From assembly GCF_030296935.1 (NCBI RefSeq), contig NZ_AP028032.1, positions 2,046,001 to 2,110,000 on the forward strand: a stretch of DNA of 64,000 nucleotides. Reading direction: 5' to 3'. Source of the DNA: Coprobacter fastidiosus (lineage in GTDB: Bacteria; Bacteroidota; Bacteroidia; Bacteroidales; Coprobacteraceae). The stretch's first letter is position 1; every line of letters begins with the position of its first letter. Below, piece after piece: positions 8,769 through 18,168 of the stretch. The translations under genes were made by a program, and so were the position numbers. The notes under the pieces were generated by a model that worked only from the letters and a program-made list of their open reading frames with translations, ran no database searches and had not been told where the DNA came from.

Positions 8769-9644
8769 ATGAAAAAGATTTCTTATGTCGGATTTTTTAT
8801 CTGTTTATTTTTTTCCTTACTTGTTCCGAAAGCAAATGGAAAGAATAAAACCTCTGACAAATACTCAGTGTCTCAAGATAATATAAAAACATTCATAGAT
8901 TTTTTGAATCATAAAGATTTCAATATTCCGGACTTTTCTCACCGGCTTGCATATTTCATGGATTCGGTTATTTATCAACAACCTGACACAATATTCAATG
9001 TAAGCTGTCGGTTGATAGACAACTGCTCATCCGATAAAGCAAAGCAATGGACTCTGGATTTTTTATTCTACCGGGCAATCGACAGTCAAATACCGTGGAT
9101 GGAAAACGTTTGGGTAAAACTGGCAGAGCGGTATTATTTAAAACAACCGTTCGGAAATGAAGATCCGGGATGGATAGAACGGTTAAAATATACCGTAAAA
9201 TTAAAAAAACACTGCCTGATCGGAGAAAAAGCCGTTCTTTTCACAGCCTTAACACCACAAGGCGATACATTAAATTTAAAAGATCTCTCCGGGAAATATA
9301 TGATTATCTGTTTCTATGATCCCGACTGCACTCACTGCAAAGAAGCAATCCCTTCTCTGCATAAACTTTACAAAAAATATACACCGAAAGAACTGAGTAT
9401 TGTTGCATTCAATATCTCTGATGATATAAATTTATGGCGCTCTTTCATACAGAAACATAAACTACAAGACTGGACAAATCTATGGGATCCTGATAGGGAT
9501 ATATCCCGATATGATAATTTTTATGACACTCCGCTCTCCCCGTCTTTCTACATTCTGGACTCCGAAAGACGCATAATATCGAAAGACATAGAGATAGAAG
9601 AAGTTAAAACATTCTTAACAGAACAGTTGTCGGCAGAAAATTAA
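8769..9644 (+). CDS. Secreted thioredoxin-like (TlpA/redoxin) protein
   Basis: A 291-residue exported protein. Signal peptide 1-24 (SLLVPKANG). Residues about 30-140 are a helical DUF5106-like N-terminal domain common before TlpA domains in Bacteroidetes. Residues about 150-290 are a thioredoxin fold with DPDCTHCKEAIPSL (CxxC near 186-189) and a cis-proline segment TPLSPSFYILD. Likely periplasmic disulfide reduction or isomerisation. Starts 6 bases after the GH3 fusion, so same operon. Confidence 0.88.
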   Translation: MKKISYVGFFICLFFSLLVPKANGKNKTSDKYSVSQDNIKTFIDFLNHKDFNIPDFSHRLAYFMDSVIYQQPDTIFNVSCRLIDNCSSDKAKQWTLDFLFYRAIDSQIPWMENVWVKLAERYYLKQPFGNEDPGWIERLKYTVKLKKHCLIGEKAVLFTALTPQGDTLNLKDLSGKYMIICFYDPDCTHCKEAIPSLHKLYKKYTPKELSIVAFNISDDINLWRSFIQKHKLQDWTNLWDPDRDISRYDNFYDTPLSPSFYILDSERRIISKDIEIEEVKTFLTEQLSAEN

Positions 9645-9749
9645 ATACTATTTTCTATAAATATTGCTACGGAAACCCGACAGAGAAAAACCTTTTGTAC
9701 CGATGAGTTGTTTTGACATAAACGATAAATCAAAAAACAAATATAGTTT

Positions 9750-10217
9750 ATGGGAAAAACTGCAATATTTTATGACTCACATATCGAAAAAAGAGGAAAT
9801 ACGATTAAAGAGGCTTCTGAAAAATGGGATGTCAAACAGTCCGACACTTTCCCTCTTATATCGATGACAAAGGAAAAACTAAAAAATTATGATACCCTTG
9901 TTTTCGTATCTCCCAACTGGCAAGCCGGAGAGTTGTCTGACGAATGGAAGAACGCTGTCATCTTATTAAAAAAATCAGATCTCAAATCAAAAAAGATCGC
10001 ATTAGTCGGCTATGATGAGAGCCTCAATATTTGTCCGGCAAAAACATTCAGAGATAAGTTGAAAGGCAGTGGTGCAGAATATATCAACAAATGCATTGCT
10101 CCCAGTGAAAAATATGCCGGAATGGCTATAGATAAAGCAGATAACGAAAAGACAACAACTGAAGAGGTCAAAGAGGCAACCCAAGAAATGAACTATAATC
10201 CGAATGCTCATTTATAG
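9750..10217 (+). CDS. Divergent flavodoxin-like protein
   Basis: A 155-residue cytoplasmic protein with the outline of a short-chain flavodoxin: beta-1 (TAIFYDS, about residues 4-10), the segment YDTLVFVSPNWQAGELSDEW that matches the flavodoxin (S)PTW-GELQDDW region, and DLKSKKIALVGYDE. The FMN phosphate loop (normally T/S-x-T-G-x-T after beta-1) reads DSHIEKRGNT and has lost its threonine/glycine pattern, and the acidic FMN-ring loop is also changed. FMN binding is therefore doubtful. The ATG at 9750 is chosen because the flavodoxin fold begins immediately. Confidence 0.7.
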   Translation: MGKTAIFYDSHIEKRGNTIKEASEKWDVKQSDTFPLISMTKEKLKNYDTLVFVSPNWQAGELSDEWKNAVILLKKSDLKSKKIALVGYDESLNICPAKTFRDKLKGSGAEYINKCIAPSEKYAGMAIDKADNEKTTTEEVKEATQEMNYNPNAHL

Positions 10218-10237
10218 AAAAGTCACAACATAGTTGA

Positions 10238-10285
10238 TAAAGAGACAAACGCCGAGCCTAAACAGACACGGTGTTTATCTCTTTA
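10238..10285. terminator. Convergent-gene hairpin
   Basis: A 17-bp stem (two mismatches) between 10238-10254 and 10269-10285 with a 14-base loop (AAAGAGACAAAC / GTTTATCTCTTT). It sits between the plus-strand flavodoxin-like gene and the minus-strand GH43 gene and can serve the former. Confidence 0.6.
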
Positions 10286-10370
10286 AATCGGACTTTCAGA
10301 ATCTCCTTTAAAATCTATTTACATTTCGCACAGGCATTTTTTATCGAAAAAAACGAACAAGTTTTCCATA

Positions 10371-12143
10371 TCAATCCGCCACAATATTCCGTCCCTCAAC
10401 CACTCCGTTTTCATTATATGCATCCACCCGATAATAGTACTTTTGTCCGGGTATGAGAATATGAATATCTAAAGACGTCTTGTCTTTATCTTTCACCCGA
10501 ATCGTCTGATTCAAGAAATCCTTACGATATCCGAATTGTACGATATATCCTTCAGCATTCTGAGATTTATTCCATTTTACAGTAGCATAACGATCATCCT
10601 TTCCATCCCGTAACACAGAAACATTTCCCGGCCGCTTCGGTAACTTTCCGTTGCCCTCTCCAAAAACCCGTAAATCAGACAAGGCAAACTTTCCGTTTTT
10701 AGCACTATAAATACTTTCTATTTTGATATACGCGGCTTTTACCGGTTTTTCCAATTCTATATAATCATGCGTATAAGCTTTTTCTTTACTCTTATCGATC
10801 AACAATGTCCAATTTTTCCCATCTTTCGATACATATAACTTATATAAATTATAATCATCGGCATCTTTTAAATTTTTATCGATCTCTATTTCGGTAAAAT
10901 TGACCTGTATCGCCCGCACGGTCTTTACTCCTCCCAAATTCATACATAACCATTCATTCGGTTTCTTATACCGAGCAGCCCACCATGTACGAATGTCCTC
11001 ATCGGCAGCTTTGGAAGGTTCTTTTCCCTTTTCAAACGAGGAAGCAGTACATTCCTTATCTTTGGACAAAAGATTCCAACCTGTCCAATTGATTTTATCA
11101 GGATCGAACTTCTTTTGCGGGATATATGAGGGATATTCTCCGAAGCGAGTATATACTTTCATTCGCCCTTCTTTATCAAACTTCACAGGAAATAAGCCGA
11201 CCCGACGTTCGAATCCGGTATATTTACCTACCCACATCGTAGAAACCTGCCACCAGTTTTCATATTTATCCTGAAAGACACAACTATGCCCGGCACTTCC
11301 CATAAATCCCCCGACATTCAACGAGATAGGATTATAAGGCTGTTCTACAAACGGTCCTTTCGGGTTATCTCCTACCAACACAAAATCACAATACCATTGG
11401 GATGCTGTCCCGGGTGTTGCATATTGGAGGTAATATTTCCCATCATGTTTTACCATCCAACTGCCTTCAGGACAGGGCTGCCGTTTGAAATTATATTTCA
11501 ACTTCCCGGCCTCCAACTCCCGAGCCAATTCATGTTGTCCGAAATGATACCCGGCGCATGTATCCATATTTGTTATACGAGGACGCAATATACTTTGCGA
11601 TTGAGGGATAACCTCCTTTTTCTGCATATCATATTCAAAACATTCTCCCGGGCCTCCTAAACCGTTATATACATATATTTTCCCGTTCTCTATCCAAAAA
11701 TGAGGATCTGCCGACATACGGATTTTCCCGAAAGGTTCCCATTTCCCGGTAGAAGGGTCTGAAGATCGGATTATCAATCCCGGACTTCGTTTTCCGTTGA
11801 AATCGAAAAAATACACATAATTACTATCAGCAGCCACAGCGGGCGCAACATAGTGCGTTCCGTCAGCAATCGCATCTTTACGGACATTATCGCTGAACTC
11901 CATATCTTTCCAGTGAATAAGATCGTCCGACATACGATACCCTCCCCGATCTTGAGTCGTAAACAAATAATACTTCTCCTTAAACGTCACAATAACCGGG
12001 TCGGCACACTCTCTATAGGGCTTATTGGCATCTTTACCTCCGCAACCATAACTCAGATCGAGCGGATTACAAATCGTCTTCTGAGCCTCAACCAAAATAG
12101 AAAACCCCAAAAGGACAAATAGCAACAATGAAATTCTTTTCAT
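10371..12143 (-). CDS. GH43-family glycoside hydrolase with discoidin and FN3 domains
   Basis: A secreted 590-residue enzyme; the ATG at 12143 was chosen because it opens a signal peptide (residues 1-20, ending VEA). Residues about 25-350 are a five-bladed GH43 propeller: candidate catalytic Asp48 in ECADPV, the pKa-modulating Asp near 146 in SADPHFW, and the candidate acid Glu near 226 in PEGSWMVKHDGKYYLQY. An F5/8-type (discoidin) carbohydrate-binding module follows (about 370-510), then a fibronectin type III domain. Likely acts on arabinose- or xylose-containing glycans at the surface. No SusC/D pair adjoins it, so it is not in a typical PUL. Confidence 0.88.
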   Translation of the reverse strand: MKRISLLLFVLLGFSILVEAQKTICNPLDLSYGCGGKDANKPYRECADPVIVTFKEKYYLFTTQDRGGYRMSDDLIHWKDMEFSDNVRKDAIADGTHYVAPAVAADSNYVYFFDFNGKRSPGLIIRSSDPSTGKWEPFGKIRMSADPHFWIENGKIYVYNGLGGPGECFEYDMQKKEVIPQSQSILRPRITNMDTCAGYHFGQHELARELEAGKLKYNFKRQPCPEGSWMVKHDGKYYLQYATPGTASQWYCDFVLVGDNPKGPFVEQPYNPISLNVGGFMGSAGHSCVFQDKYENWWQVSTMWVGKYTGFERRVGLFPVKFDKEGRMKVYTRFGEYPSYIPQKKFDPDKINWTGWNLLSKDKECTASSFEKGKEPSKAADEDIRTWWAARYKKPNEWLCMNLGGVKTVRAIQVNFTEIEIDKNLKDADDYNLYKLYVSKDGKNWTLLIDKSKEKAYTHDYIELEKPVKAAYIKIESIYSAKNGKFALSDLRVFGEGNGKLPKRPGNVSVLRDGKDDRYATVKWNKSQNAEGYIVQFGYRKDFLNQTIRVKDKDKTSLDIHILIPGQKYYYRVDAYNENGVVEGRNIVAD

Positions 12144-12170
12144 GATATATAAATTAAAACGATTACAAGA

Positions 12171-12178
12171 CAAAGGTA
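12171..12178 (-). promoter_or_regulatory. -7 element of the GH43 gene
   Basis: Minus-strand TACCTTTG, 27 bases upstream of the chosen ATG; no clear -33 element. Its position supports the internal start at 12143 rather than an upstream one, which would precede the promoter. Confidence 0.5.
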
Positions 12179-12257
12179 AATGCAGAATATTAACCACTCT
12201 TATAACTGGCACTTAATAATCGATTAACAAATCGATAACCTACATTTTTCGATCAAA

Positions 12258-12312
12258 ATATAGAACAAAGGCTGCCGCAGATTTCTATTTTGCGACAGCC
12301 TTTGTTCTATAT
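12258..12312 (-). terminator. Perfect 17-bp hairpin after the GH92 gene
   Basis: ATATAGAACAAAGGCTG (12258-12274) and CAGCCTTTGTTCTATAT (12296-12312) are perfect complements around a 21-base loop. On the minus strand a TTTT follows. It lies 20 bases after the GH92 stop codon and would isolate that gene from GH43 downstream. Confidence 0.75.
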
Positions 12313-12332
12313 TCCTAATATTAACCGGATTT

Positions 12333-14594
12333 CTACTCTTTATCGAAAATTAAAGAAACAGGTCGATCTTCTTTTGCTGTTCCAAAATCATAATTCGGCT
12401 TATCTCCCATATAAAAAGTCAGTTTTCCACCTTTCATAATATCCTGATAAAGGATATAGCTACGAGAATAAGGTTTTCCATTCAATTCGACTTTTTGTAT
12501 ATAAATATTTTCCGGACCGTTATTTATCGCTTCTACAATAAATGTTTTATCTTCAGGCAGCGTGATCGACACCTCGTCAAACAAAGGACTTCCGAATACA
12601 AACACACCGTTACACGGATTCACTTGATAAAAACCCATAGAAGAGAGTATATACCAAGCTGACATTTGACCGCAGTCCTCATTTCCAATAATTCCGTCCG
12701 GCTGATCTGTATAGAAATGATCCATAATATAGCGTACCTTTTCAGCAGTTTTCCACTGTTGTCCAGCAAACGCATAAAGGTAAGCGACATGATGACTCGG
12801 CTCATTTCCATGCGCATACTGTCCGATCAATCCCGAAATATCAGGAGCGGCATACTCTCCGAGATCTCCCTCTGCGACATAAAATTCATCTAATTTTTTT
12901 GTAAAGCCTTCATCTCCGCCAAACGACAAGATCAACCCTTCCGGATTTTGAGGGACAAAGAAAGTATATTGCCAACCGTTTCCTTCACAGAAATCTCCCC
13001 GTCCATGAACATTAATGAACGGATCATAAGGAGTCCGCCAACTTCCGTCAGCCATTTTGGGACGAATAAACCCGATAGAACTATCAAAATAATTTTCAAA
13101 ATAGTTAGCTCGTTCGGCAAAAACACGATAATCAGATTGTTTTCCCATACGTTTCGCCATTTGAGCAATACCCCAGTCACCGACAGCATATTCCATGGCA
13201 AAAGAGGGGGCTTCATGAACAGAATCACAAGGGATATAACGACGATTCATCAAGAAAGAAATACCCTTTTGATTCGGATTAGTAGCTGATTTGACACATG
13301 CATCAAAAGCCCGTTCGGTATCAAAGCCATCGAACCCTTTTAAATAGGCATCTGCAATAACCGGAATAGCGCTGTAACCCGGCATACAATTCGTCTCTCC
13401 TCCTGCCAACGGCCAAATAGGAAGACGTCCTTGCTGATCGTAAATACCCAACATCGAATTTACAATATCCGGAATCATTTGCGGATGAATAATCGTAAAC
13501 AACGGATTCAACGCACGATAAGTGTCCCATAAAGAAAGTGTCGAATAATTGGTATAAGGCACATTTCTGTATATTTTATCATCATGTCCCCGAAAATCTC
13601 CGTTTACATCACTGTATCTCGTAGGAGCAATAGCCGTATGATAAAGGGAGGTATAGAAAATTTTCTTATATCTTTCGTTCGACGTTTTAATCGCAATTCG
13701 TGAAAGTTCTTGTTCCCACAGTTTTTTACCGGCAATAACAACACTATCAAAATCGAAAGACGGCATCTCTGCATCCAGATTTTCCATAGCATTTGCACAA
13801 CTTACCGATGAAATCCCGATTTTCCAAACAACATTTGATGGTGCTTTTTCAAAACGAGCGACACCTTTAATCAACCCATATCCTTCTTCTTCCTCAACCG
13901 GTTGATCATTATCAAAAACTGCTAACTGATCTACAGGGACATTACTTTTAATTGCAAAAAAGATTTTATGTCTGGGACTCCATCCTTTAGAAAAACGATA
14001 TCCTTCTATCGTATTACGATCTACCAGCTTTATATAAGTAGAATCTGCCCTATCCCCATTACCTTCTACCAAATTGATCATAATATTTGCCATCTGGTCG
14101 ATAGGGAAAGTATAACGATGCATTGCGGCATGCGCGGTAGCCGTCAATTCAGCCTTTACGCCATTATCCATCAATAAAGAATAATAAGCCGGCTCTACTT
14201 TTTCATTGCTATGACTGTAAGTAGAAGCATAAGCTCCCTCGATATTATTTTGCTCTCCCCGATCTATCTTCACATCTCCCGGATAAGGCATCAACTGTAT
14301 ATCCCCCATATCGGAGCAGCCTGTTCCATTCAGATGAGTTTGAGAAAATCCGATAATAATGCTGTCAGAATAGTGGTATCCAGAACACCAGTCCCAACCT
14401 TTATGAATATTATTAGGACCGGCCTGTACTGCACCGAACGGAACACTAGCTCCGACAAATACATGCCCATGACCTCCCGCACCTATATACGGGTCAACTC
14501 GGCTATAAAGCTCTTCTACGGGAGCTTTTTGCTCTTTACAAGAAAAAAAGACCGCACCGGCAAGTGCAGCAGCGAACAACATTTTTGTTTTCAT
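12333..14594 (-). CDS. GH92 alpha-mannosidase lipoprotein
   Basis: GH92 enzymes are calcium-dependent exo-alpha-mannosidases acting on N-glycans and yeast mannan. The 753-residue protein starts at the ATG at 14594 and has a lipobox (AVFFSC, Cys19), so it is surface or periplasmically anchored. Family motifs: YIGAGGHGHVFVGASVPFG near the N-terminus, SLWDTYRALNPL in the middle, HGNEPSHHVAYLYAFAG and GNEDCGQMSAWYI in the C-terminal third, which holds the catalytic acid residues in characterised members. Paralogous to the enzyme at 58236-60581 but much diverged. Confidence 0.95.
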   Translation of the reverse strand: MKTKMLFAAALAGAVFFSCKEQKAPVEELYSRVDPYIGAGGHGHVFVGASVPFGAVQAGPNNIHKGWDWCSGYHYSDSIIIGFSQTHLNGTGCSDMGDIQLMPYPGDVKIDRGEQNNIEGAYASTYSHSNEKVEPAYYSLLMDNGVKAELTATAHAAMHRYTFPIDQMANIMINLVEGNGDRADSTYIKLVDRNTIEGYRFSKGWSPRHKIFFAIKSNVPVDQLAVFDNDQPVEEEEGYGLIKGVARFEKAPSNVVWKIGISSVSCANAMENLDAEMPSFDFDSVVIAGKKLWEQELSRIAIKTSNERYKKIFYTSLYHTAIAPTRYSDVNGDFRGHDDKIYRNVPYTNYSTLSLWDTYRALNPLFTIIHPQMIPDIVNSMLGIYDQQGRLPIWPLAGGETNCMPGYSAIPVIADAYLKGFDGFDTERAFDACVKSATNPNQKGISFLMNRRYIPCDSVHEAPSFAMEYAVGDWGIAQMAKRMGKQSDYRVFAERANYFENYFDSSIGFIRPKMADGSWRTPYDPFINVHGRGDFCEGNGWQYTFFVPQNPEGLILSFGGDEGFTKKLDEFYVAEGDLGEYAAPDISGLIGQYAHGNEPSHHVAYLYAFAGQQWKTAEKVRYIMDHFYTDQPDGIIGNEDCGQMSAWYILSSMGFYQVNPCNGVFVFGSPLFDEVSITLPEDKTFIVEAINNGPENIYIQKVELNGKPYSRSYILYQDIMKGGKLTFYMGDKPNYDFGTAKEDRPVSLIFDKE

Positions 14595-14672
14595 GTACAA
14601 CTATTTTTGTTTTTGATATACAGTTACTGTAATGTGCTTTATATGCAGACACCTTTTACACGATTACAAAAA

Positions 14673-14680
14673 CAAAGATA
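14673..14680 (-). promoter_or_regulatory. -7 element of the first GH92 gene
   Basis: Minus-strand TATCTTTG, about 79 bases upstream of the ATG at 14594. The rest of 14681-14848 is AT-rich and shows no gene. Confidence 0.5.
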
Positions 14681-14848
14681 GACGCACATAATTAATAATT
14701 TCGTAAAATAGACTTAACGTATCAATTAGAAAAAACATAATAGAGAATTTTTTTCCCCGGAAAAAGAAATTAAGTGGGTTACTGATACTTCCCTGTTTCA
14801 AAAAATAAAAATATTCACTTTAGATCAATTAAGCATATAATAATCAAA

Positions 14849-14901
14849 AATTCAAGAGCCTGCCTAAATCTTATTAGAAAGTTTAGGCAGGCTCTTGAAT
14901 T
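14849..14901 (-). repeat. Intergenic inverted-repeat element, copy A (minimal form)
   Basis: A 20-bp perfect stem: AATTCAAGAGCCTGCCTAAA (14849-14868) with TTTAGGCAGGCTCTTGAATT (14882-14901), loop of 13 bases, T-rich on the minus side. It lies 30 bases after the C25 protease stop codon. Its CAAGAGCCTG core is shared with copy B, marking it as a collapsed member of the family. Confidence 0.75.
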
Positions 14902-14931
14902 TCTTATAGTCAAACAATAGCTACATCATTT

Positions 14932-16512
14932 TCATTCCGTTACTAAAATACGACGAACAATATATCTTCCGTCACTTTGCAAATGTAAAAAATAAGTACC
15001 CGGCTCTACATTCAAAGGAATAGAAGTATTTGGATCGACTTCGGCTTTTCTTATAAGGCTTCCGTCTAAAGAATATATTGAAATAAAAGCTGAAGAAGCA
15101 GATAATCCGTCTATACGAATTTCTCCCCGTGAAGGATTAGGATAGATCGTCACAGAAGCATCACTATCAGCAACTTCTAAACCAGAACCATCTCCGATAA
15201 CAACTTGACCCATATAAGTAACCTTATCAAAAGCGGTCACCGTAACAGTCAATATCTTATCTCCGGTTACCGCCGGAAAATCAAGCATGGCTTTCCCCTT
15301 TTCAACAGTCTGCACAGCCAATAAATTATTCCCTTCTGACAAAGCTACGACAGCACCATCTTTATCACAACTGACAGATAAAGACGTAATTCCATTATCT
15401 GCCGCCTCGATATGCGAAACGGCCATTCTTCCGGGAATACGGGTGCGTAACATCATACTCGGATCTCCGAACAATATCCACTCTTTTGCAGCATCTTCTC
15501 CACTGCCTCTATATTTTTCAATCACTTTCCGATATGCTTCATTCGCAACTTCGCCAAAAGTTTTCCGGGAATCGGGAATATCCGGAGAAGTCATGATTCT
15601 GACCATTTCATCTTGTCCCAACATCGGTGGATTCCAAGTAACCTGAGCTGAAAATCCCAACATTCCAACCGCCCCTATCGGATCTCCAGCACTATTACGA
15701 GCCCGCAAAAACGATTCGGCAAAACATGTCCCGGTAGCGAATTTTCCATTATCACATCCGGTCGAAATAATTACAGGAAATTTTCCTTCATTAGACAATG
15801 CCGCTACATCCGAAACCGAAAAGTCCGAAGTAGCCCACCCCGACATAAAGCCATGTCCCGCATAATTCACAATTCCGCAACCTATATTCAACAAATCCGT
15901 CAACTCTTTTTTCGTACTCGTCTCATGCGTCGTATAACCATATTGCTCTAAAACCGAATTCACTTGACGGATATGCTGAATATCTGTCTCGTCATTGTCC
16001 CCTTTATCCGTAGCCAAAGGATCTGCAATACCCACGCATTGCGAAAGCCAGGATGCATTCTCATCCACATTCTTCTCATAAAAGATAATCTTCTCGACTT
16101 GGACTTTGACATCATCTGCCGTTTCCGCAGAAAGACGACCGACCAAAACTTCAGGAGGATATGTCCCGGAAACATATCCGTATTCAGCATCGGTATAAGG
16201 TGTAAACGGCGTTACATCATAACCGGGAAGATAATTGATCGGTACCTGATTTGCGTCTCCAACCAACAAAAGATAACGATTATGATGCGTCTGATAATAA
16301 TCTTTCACATAATCCCTTAATTCCTCATACGTCTCTCCAATTTCCGACATAGACACCATTTGCGTCGGAATTCCTTTCTGTATCTTCCATGTCACGAAAG
16401 GTTTCATCTCTTCTATATACTCCGGTGCACATACCACCAACATTTGAGCATGTAATAGATAAGACATCCCCCATAAAAATATACAACAAACCAAAAATCT
16501 TACTCGTCTCAT
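14932..16512 (-). CDS. Gingipain-like C25 cysteine protease with T9SS sorting domain
   Basis: A 526-residue secreted protease. Signal peptide 1-22 (YLLHA). Residues about 25-370 match the peptidase C25 caspase-like fold: YAGHG with catalytic His220, and STGCDNGKF with catalytic Cys253, followed by TCFAESFLR. The 33-residue His-Cys spacing equals that of gingipain RgpB. An Ig-like segment follows, then a type A T9SS C-terminal signal (IYPNPSRGEIRIDG...YFLHLQSDGRYIVRRILVTE). There is no long propeptide, unlike gingipains. It is probably exported by the T9SS encoded at 51.8-57.9 kb. It starts 8 bases after the coiled-coil gene upstream. Confidence 0.92.
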   Translation of the reverse strand: MRRVRFLVCCIFLWGMSYLLHAQMLVVCAPEYIEEMKPFVTWKIQKGIPTQMVSMSEIGETYEELRDYVKDYYQTHHNRYLLLVGDANQVPINYLPGYDVTPFTPYTDAEYGYVSGTYPPEVLVGRLSAETADDVKVQVEKIIFYEKNVDENASWLSQCVGIADPLATDKGDNDETDIQHIRQVNSVLEQYGYTTHETSTKKELTDLLNIGCGIVNYAGHGFMSGWATSDFSVSDVAALSNEGKFPVIISTGCDNGKFATGTCFAESFLRARNSAGDPIGAVGMLGFSAQVTWNPPMLGQDEMVRIMTSPDIPDSRKTFGEVANEAYRKVIEKYRGSGEDAAKEWILFGDPSMMLRTRIPGRMAVSHIEAADNGITSLSVSCDKDGAVVALSEGNNLLAVQTVEKGKAMLDFPAVTGDKILTVTVTAFDKVTYMGQVVIGDGSGLEVADSDASVTIYPNPSRGEIRIDGLSASSAFISIYSLDGSLIRKAEVDPNTSIPLNVEPGTYFLHLQSDGRYIVRRILVTE

Positions 16513-16520
16513 ACACTCTT

Positions 16521-17585
16521 CTATTTAATATGGAAATTTTTATAATAATCTATTTTCACATTACCTGAAGTAATTATGATTTTATATATATTCGGAGATA
16601 TACCATATAAAGAAACACGGTCTCCTAAATATTCATAATGTGCAATTTCCCCTCGTTTATAGCCTCCGAGTTTTAACTTTTGAGGCCAAAAATGAATATA
16701 AAGCCGGACCGCCAAATCCGCAGTACCGACAATCTCACAACGAGTTATATTATTATGCTTACCCTCTTTTTTTATATAATACCTCACATTTAAATACTCT
16801 TTTTCCGTTGAAATGCGGGGTTCGTATTTCTCCATAACCCCCGATTGAACAGCTTTAAAATCAACCGGAGTCAGTTTCATCAGGTCTCCTTGCAAAAACA
16901 TAGACAGACGAGGCATTGCAAAATCAAGATCGATGCCATAAAAAACTGTAAATTGTCTATGTGGAGCAACGTCTTCCATTGCCCGGCTCAAATAAAGATA
17001 GGGGTTTTCTACCAAAGCAAGACTATCGGCTTTTTGTGCCGCTATTTTATTAATACTATCTTGACGCAACAATCGCTCCTTGCGTTGAAGTTCCCCTAAA
17101 GCCATTCGGGCTTTTTTCAAACTATCCCGACGGGCCTTCTCCAGAACAAGCTTCTTTTTTTTCTCTGATTCCCTAACCTTTTGATATTTATCATAAGCAT
17201 CTCTCTCTCGCTGATAATAAGAAATATCCCATCCGTTATCTATTATCCCCAACAAAAATAAATCGTCCGAGATATTATTAAGAGCGACATCCTTATTTTC
17301 ATGATACTTTTTATTCTCAGTATCGAGATCTTTCTGCAAGCGAAAGATCCTTGTGGCAACTTTCGAATCAAGAACCTTATTCAATTCATCTTGTGGAACT
17401 CGCAAAATCGATAACGTATCACCGATGATAGTATCGAGCTGCAAATAACGCTGTATGAGTAAAGTTTTTTGTTTGGCGATCTTCTTTTGTTTTGATTTAG
17501 AAACAGCATTTGAAATCAACCCAAATTGTGCATAAGCACAAAAGGGGAGTATAAATAACAAAGATAAAAGCAATATCTTGCGCAT
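16521..17585 (-). CDS. Secreted coiled-coil protein of unknown function
   Basis: Not recognised. 354 residues with a Sec signal peptide (1-19, ends CAYAQ). Residues about 25-185 are rich in Lys, Glu, Arg and Leu and are likely helical coiled coil (for example ESEKKKKLVLEKARRDSLKKA). Residues about 190-354 look beta-rich (FTVFYGIDLDFAMPRLSMFLQGD...). Only 8 bases separate it from the C25 protease gene, so the two form an operon and it may be a partner, substrate or inhibitor of that protease. That link is inference from position only. Confidence 0.75.
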   Translation of the reverse strand: MRKILLLSLLFILPFCAYAQFGLISNAVSKSKQKKIAKQKTLLIQRYLQLDTIIGDTLSILRVPQDELNKVLDSKVATRIFRLQKDLDTENKKYHENKDVALNNISDDLFLLGIIDNGWDISYYQRERDAYDKYQKVRESEKKKKLVLEKARRDSLKKARMALGELQRKERLLRQDSINKIAAQKADSLALVENPYLYLSRAMEDVAPHRQFTVFYGIDLDFAMPRLSMFLQGDLMKLTPVDFKAVQSGVMEKYEPRISTEKEYLNVRYYIKKEGKHNNITRCEIVGTADLAVRLYIHFWPQKLKLGGYKRGEIAHYEYLGDRVSLYGISPNIYKIIITSGNVKIDYYKNFHIK

Positions 17586-17782
17586 ATCATGTTTTATTAA
17601 TACAATCGATAAAAAGGAAAAATTTCTTATCAGAAGTTCTTTACAAAAGAAAAAACGTCAGAAATTTACTATTCATTTATGCAAATGAAATAAATATCAG
17701 TGAAATAATAAAATATTAAAAACAAAATTATATATCGATCTAAAATATTTTTTACCAATTCACTATCAGACATCTGATATAT

Positions 17783-17823
17783 AAAAAAAATCGTCTATTA
17801 GATATAAATCTAACAGACGATTT
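17783..17823 (-). terminator. tRNA terminator
   Basis: AATCGTCT-TTAGAT and ATCTAA-AGACGATT form a stem with one mismatch and a tetraloop, followed on the minus strand by eight T. It lies 12 bases after the tRNA. Confidence 0.85.
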
Positions 17824-17835
17824 AAACTATAAATG

Positions 17836-17909
17836 TGGTCCCACTTGGGCTTGAACCAAGGACCCCCTGATTATGAGTCAGATGCTCTAACCAACTGAGC
17901 TATAGGACC
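17836..17909 (-). tRNA. tRNA with CAT anticodon (Met elongator or Ile2)
   Basis: A 74-base cloverleaf: acceptor GGTCCTA/TGGGACC with discriminator A, D arm GCTCAGTTGGTTAGAGC, anticodon arm TCTGA-CTCATAA-TCAGG with anticodon CAT, T arm CTTGG-TTCAAGC-CCAAG. CCA is not encoded. An initiator is unlikely because the first pair is a normal G-C match. Elongator Met and lysidine-modified Ile2 cannot be separated by eye. Confidence 0.93.
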
Positions 17910-17936
17910 GATTCGGAGCATTCCCGAAAGTGATTG

Positions 17937-17967
17937 CAAAAGTAATTTTTTTTTTCGAATCACCAAA
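17937..17967 (-). promoter_or_regulatory. tRNA promoter
   Basis: Minus strand: TTTG (17967-17964), 19 bases, TACTTTTG (17944-17937), a full consensus match 27 bases before the tRNA 5' end. Confidence 0.7.
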
Positions 17968-18168
17968 ATTATTTTTTGTTTTTTACATCAAGTATCTGCA
18001 TTCACACTCCAATTATCACCAAAAATCAGATAAACTTTACCTCCCATTCAGAAATATCCTGAGAAACACCTTCTCCTATTCACATCTTAAATTCAGACTA
18101 TCAAAAAAAATTGATACCCGACATGCTGACAAATGAGAAACTTCTATCATTATCCTCTTGAATATTGG

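Noticed and set aside
9664..9867. Short frame before the flavodoxin-like gene
   Set aside because: Overlaps the start of the flavodoxin-like gene in another frame, and its translation has no recognisable features.
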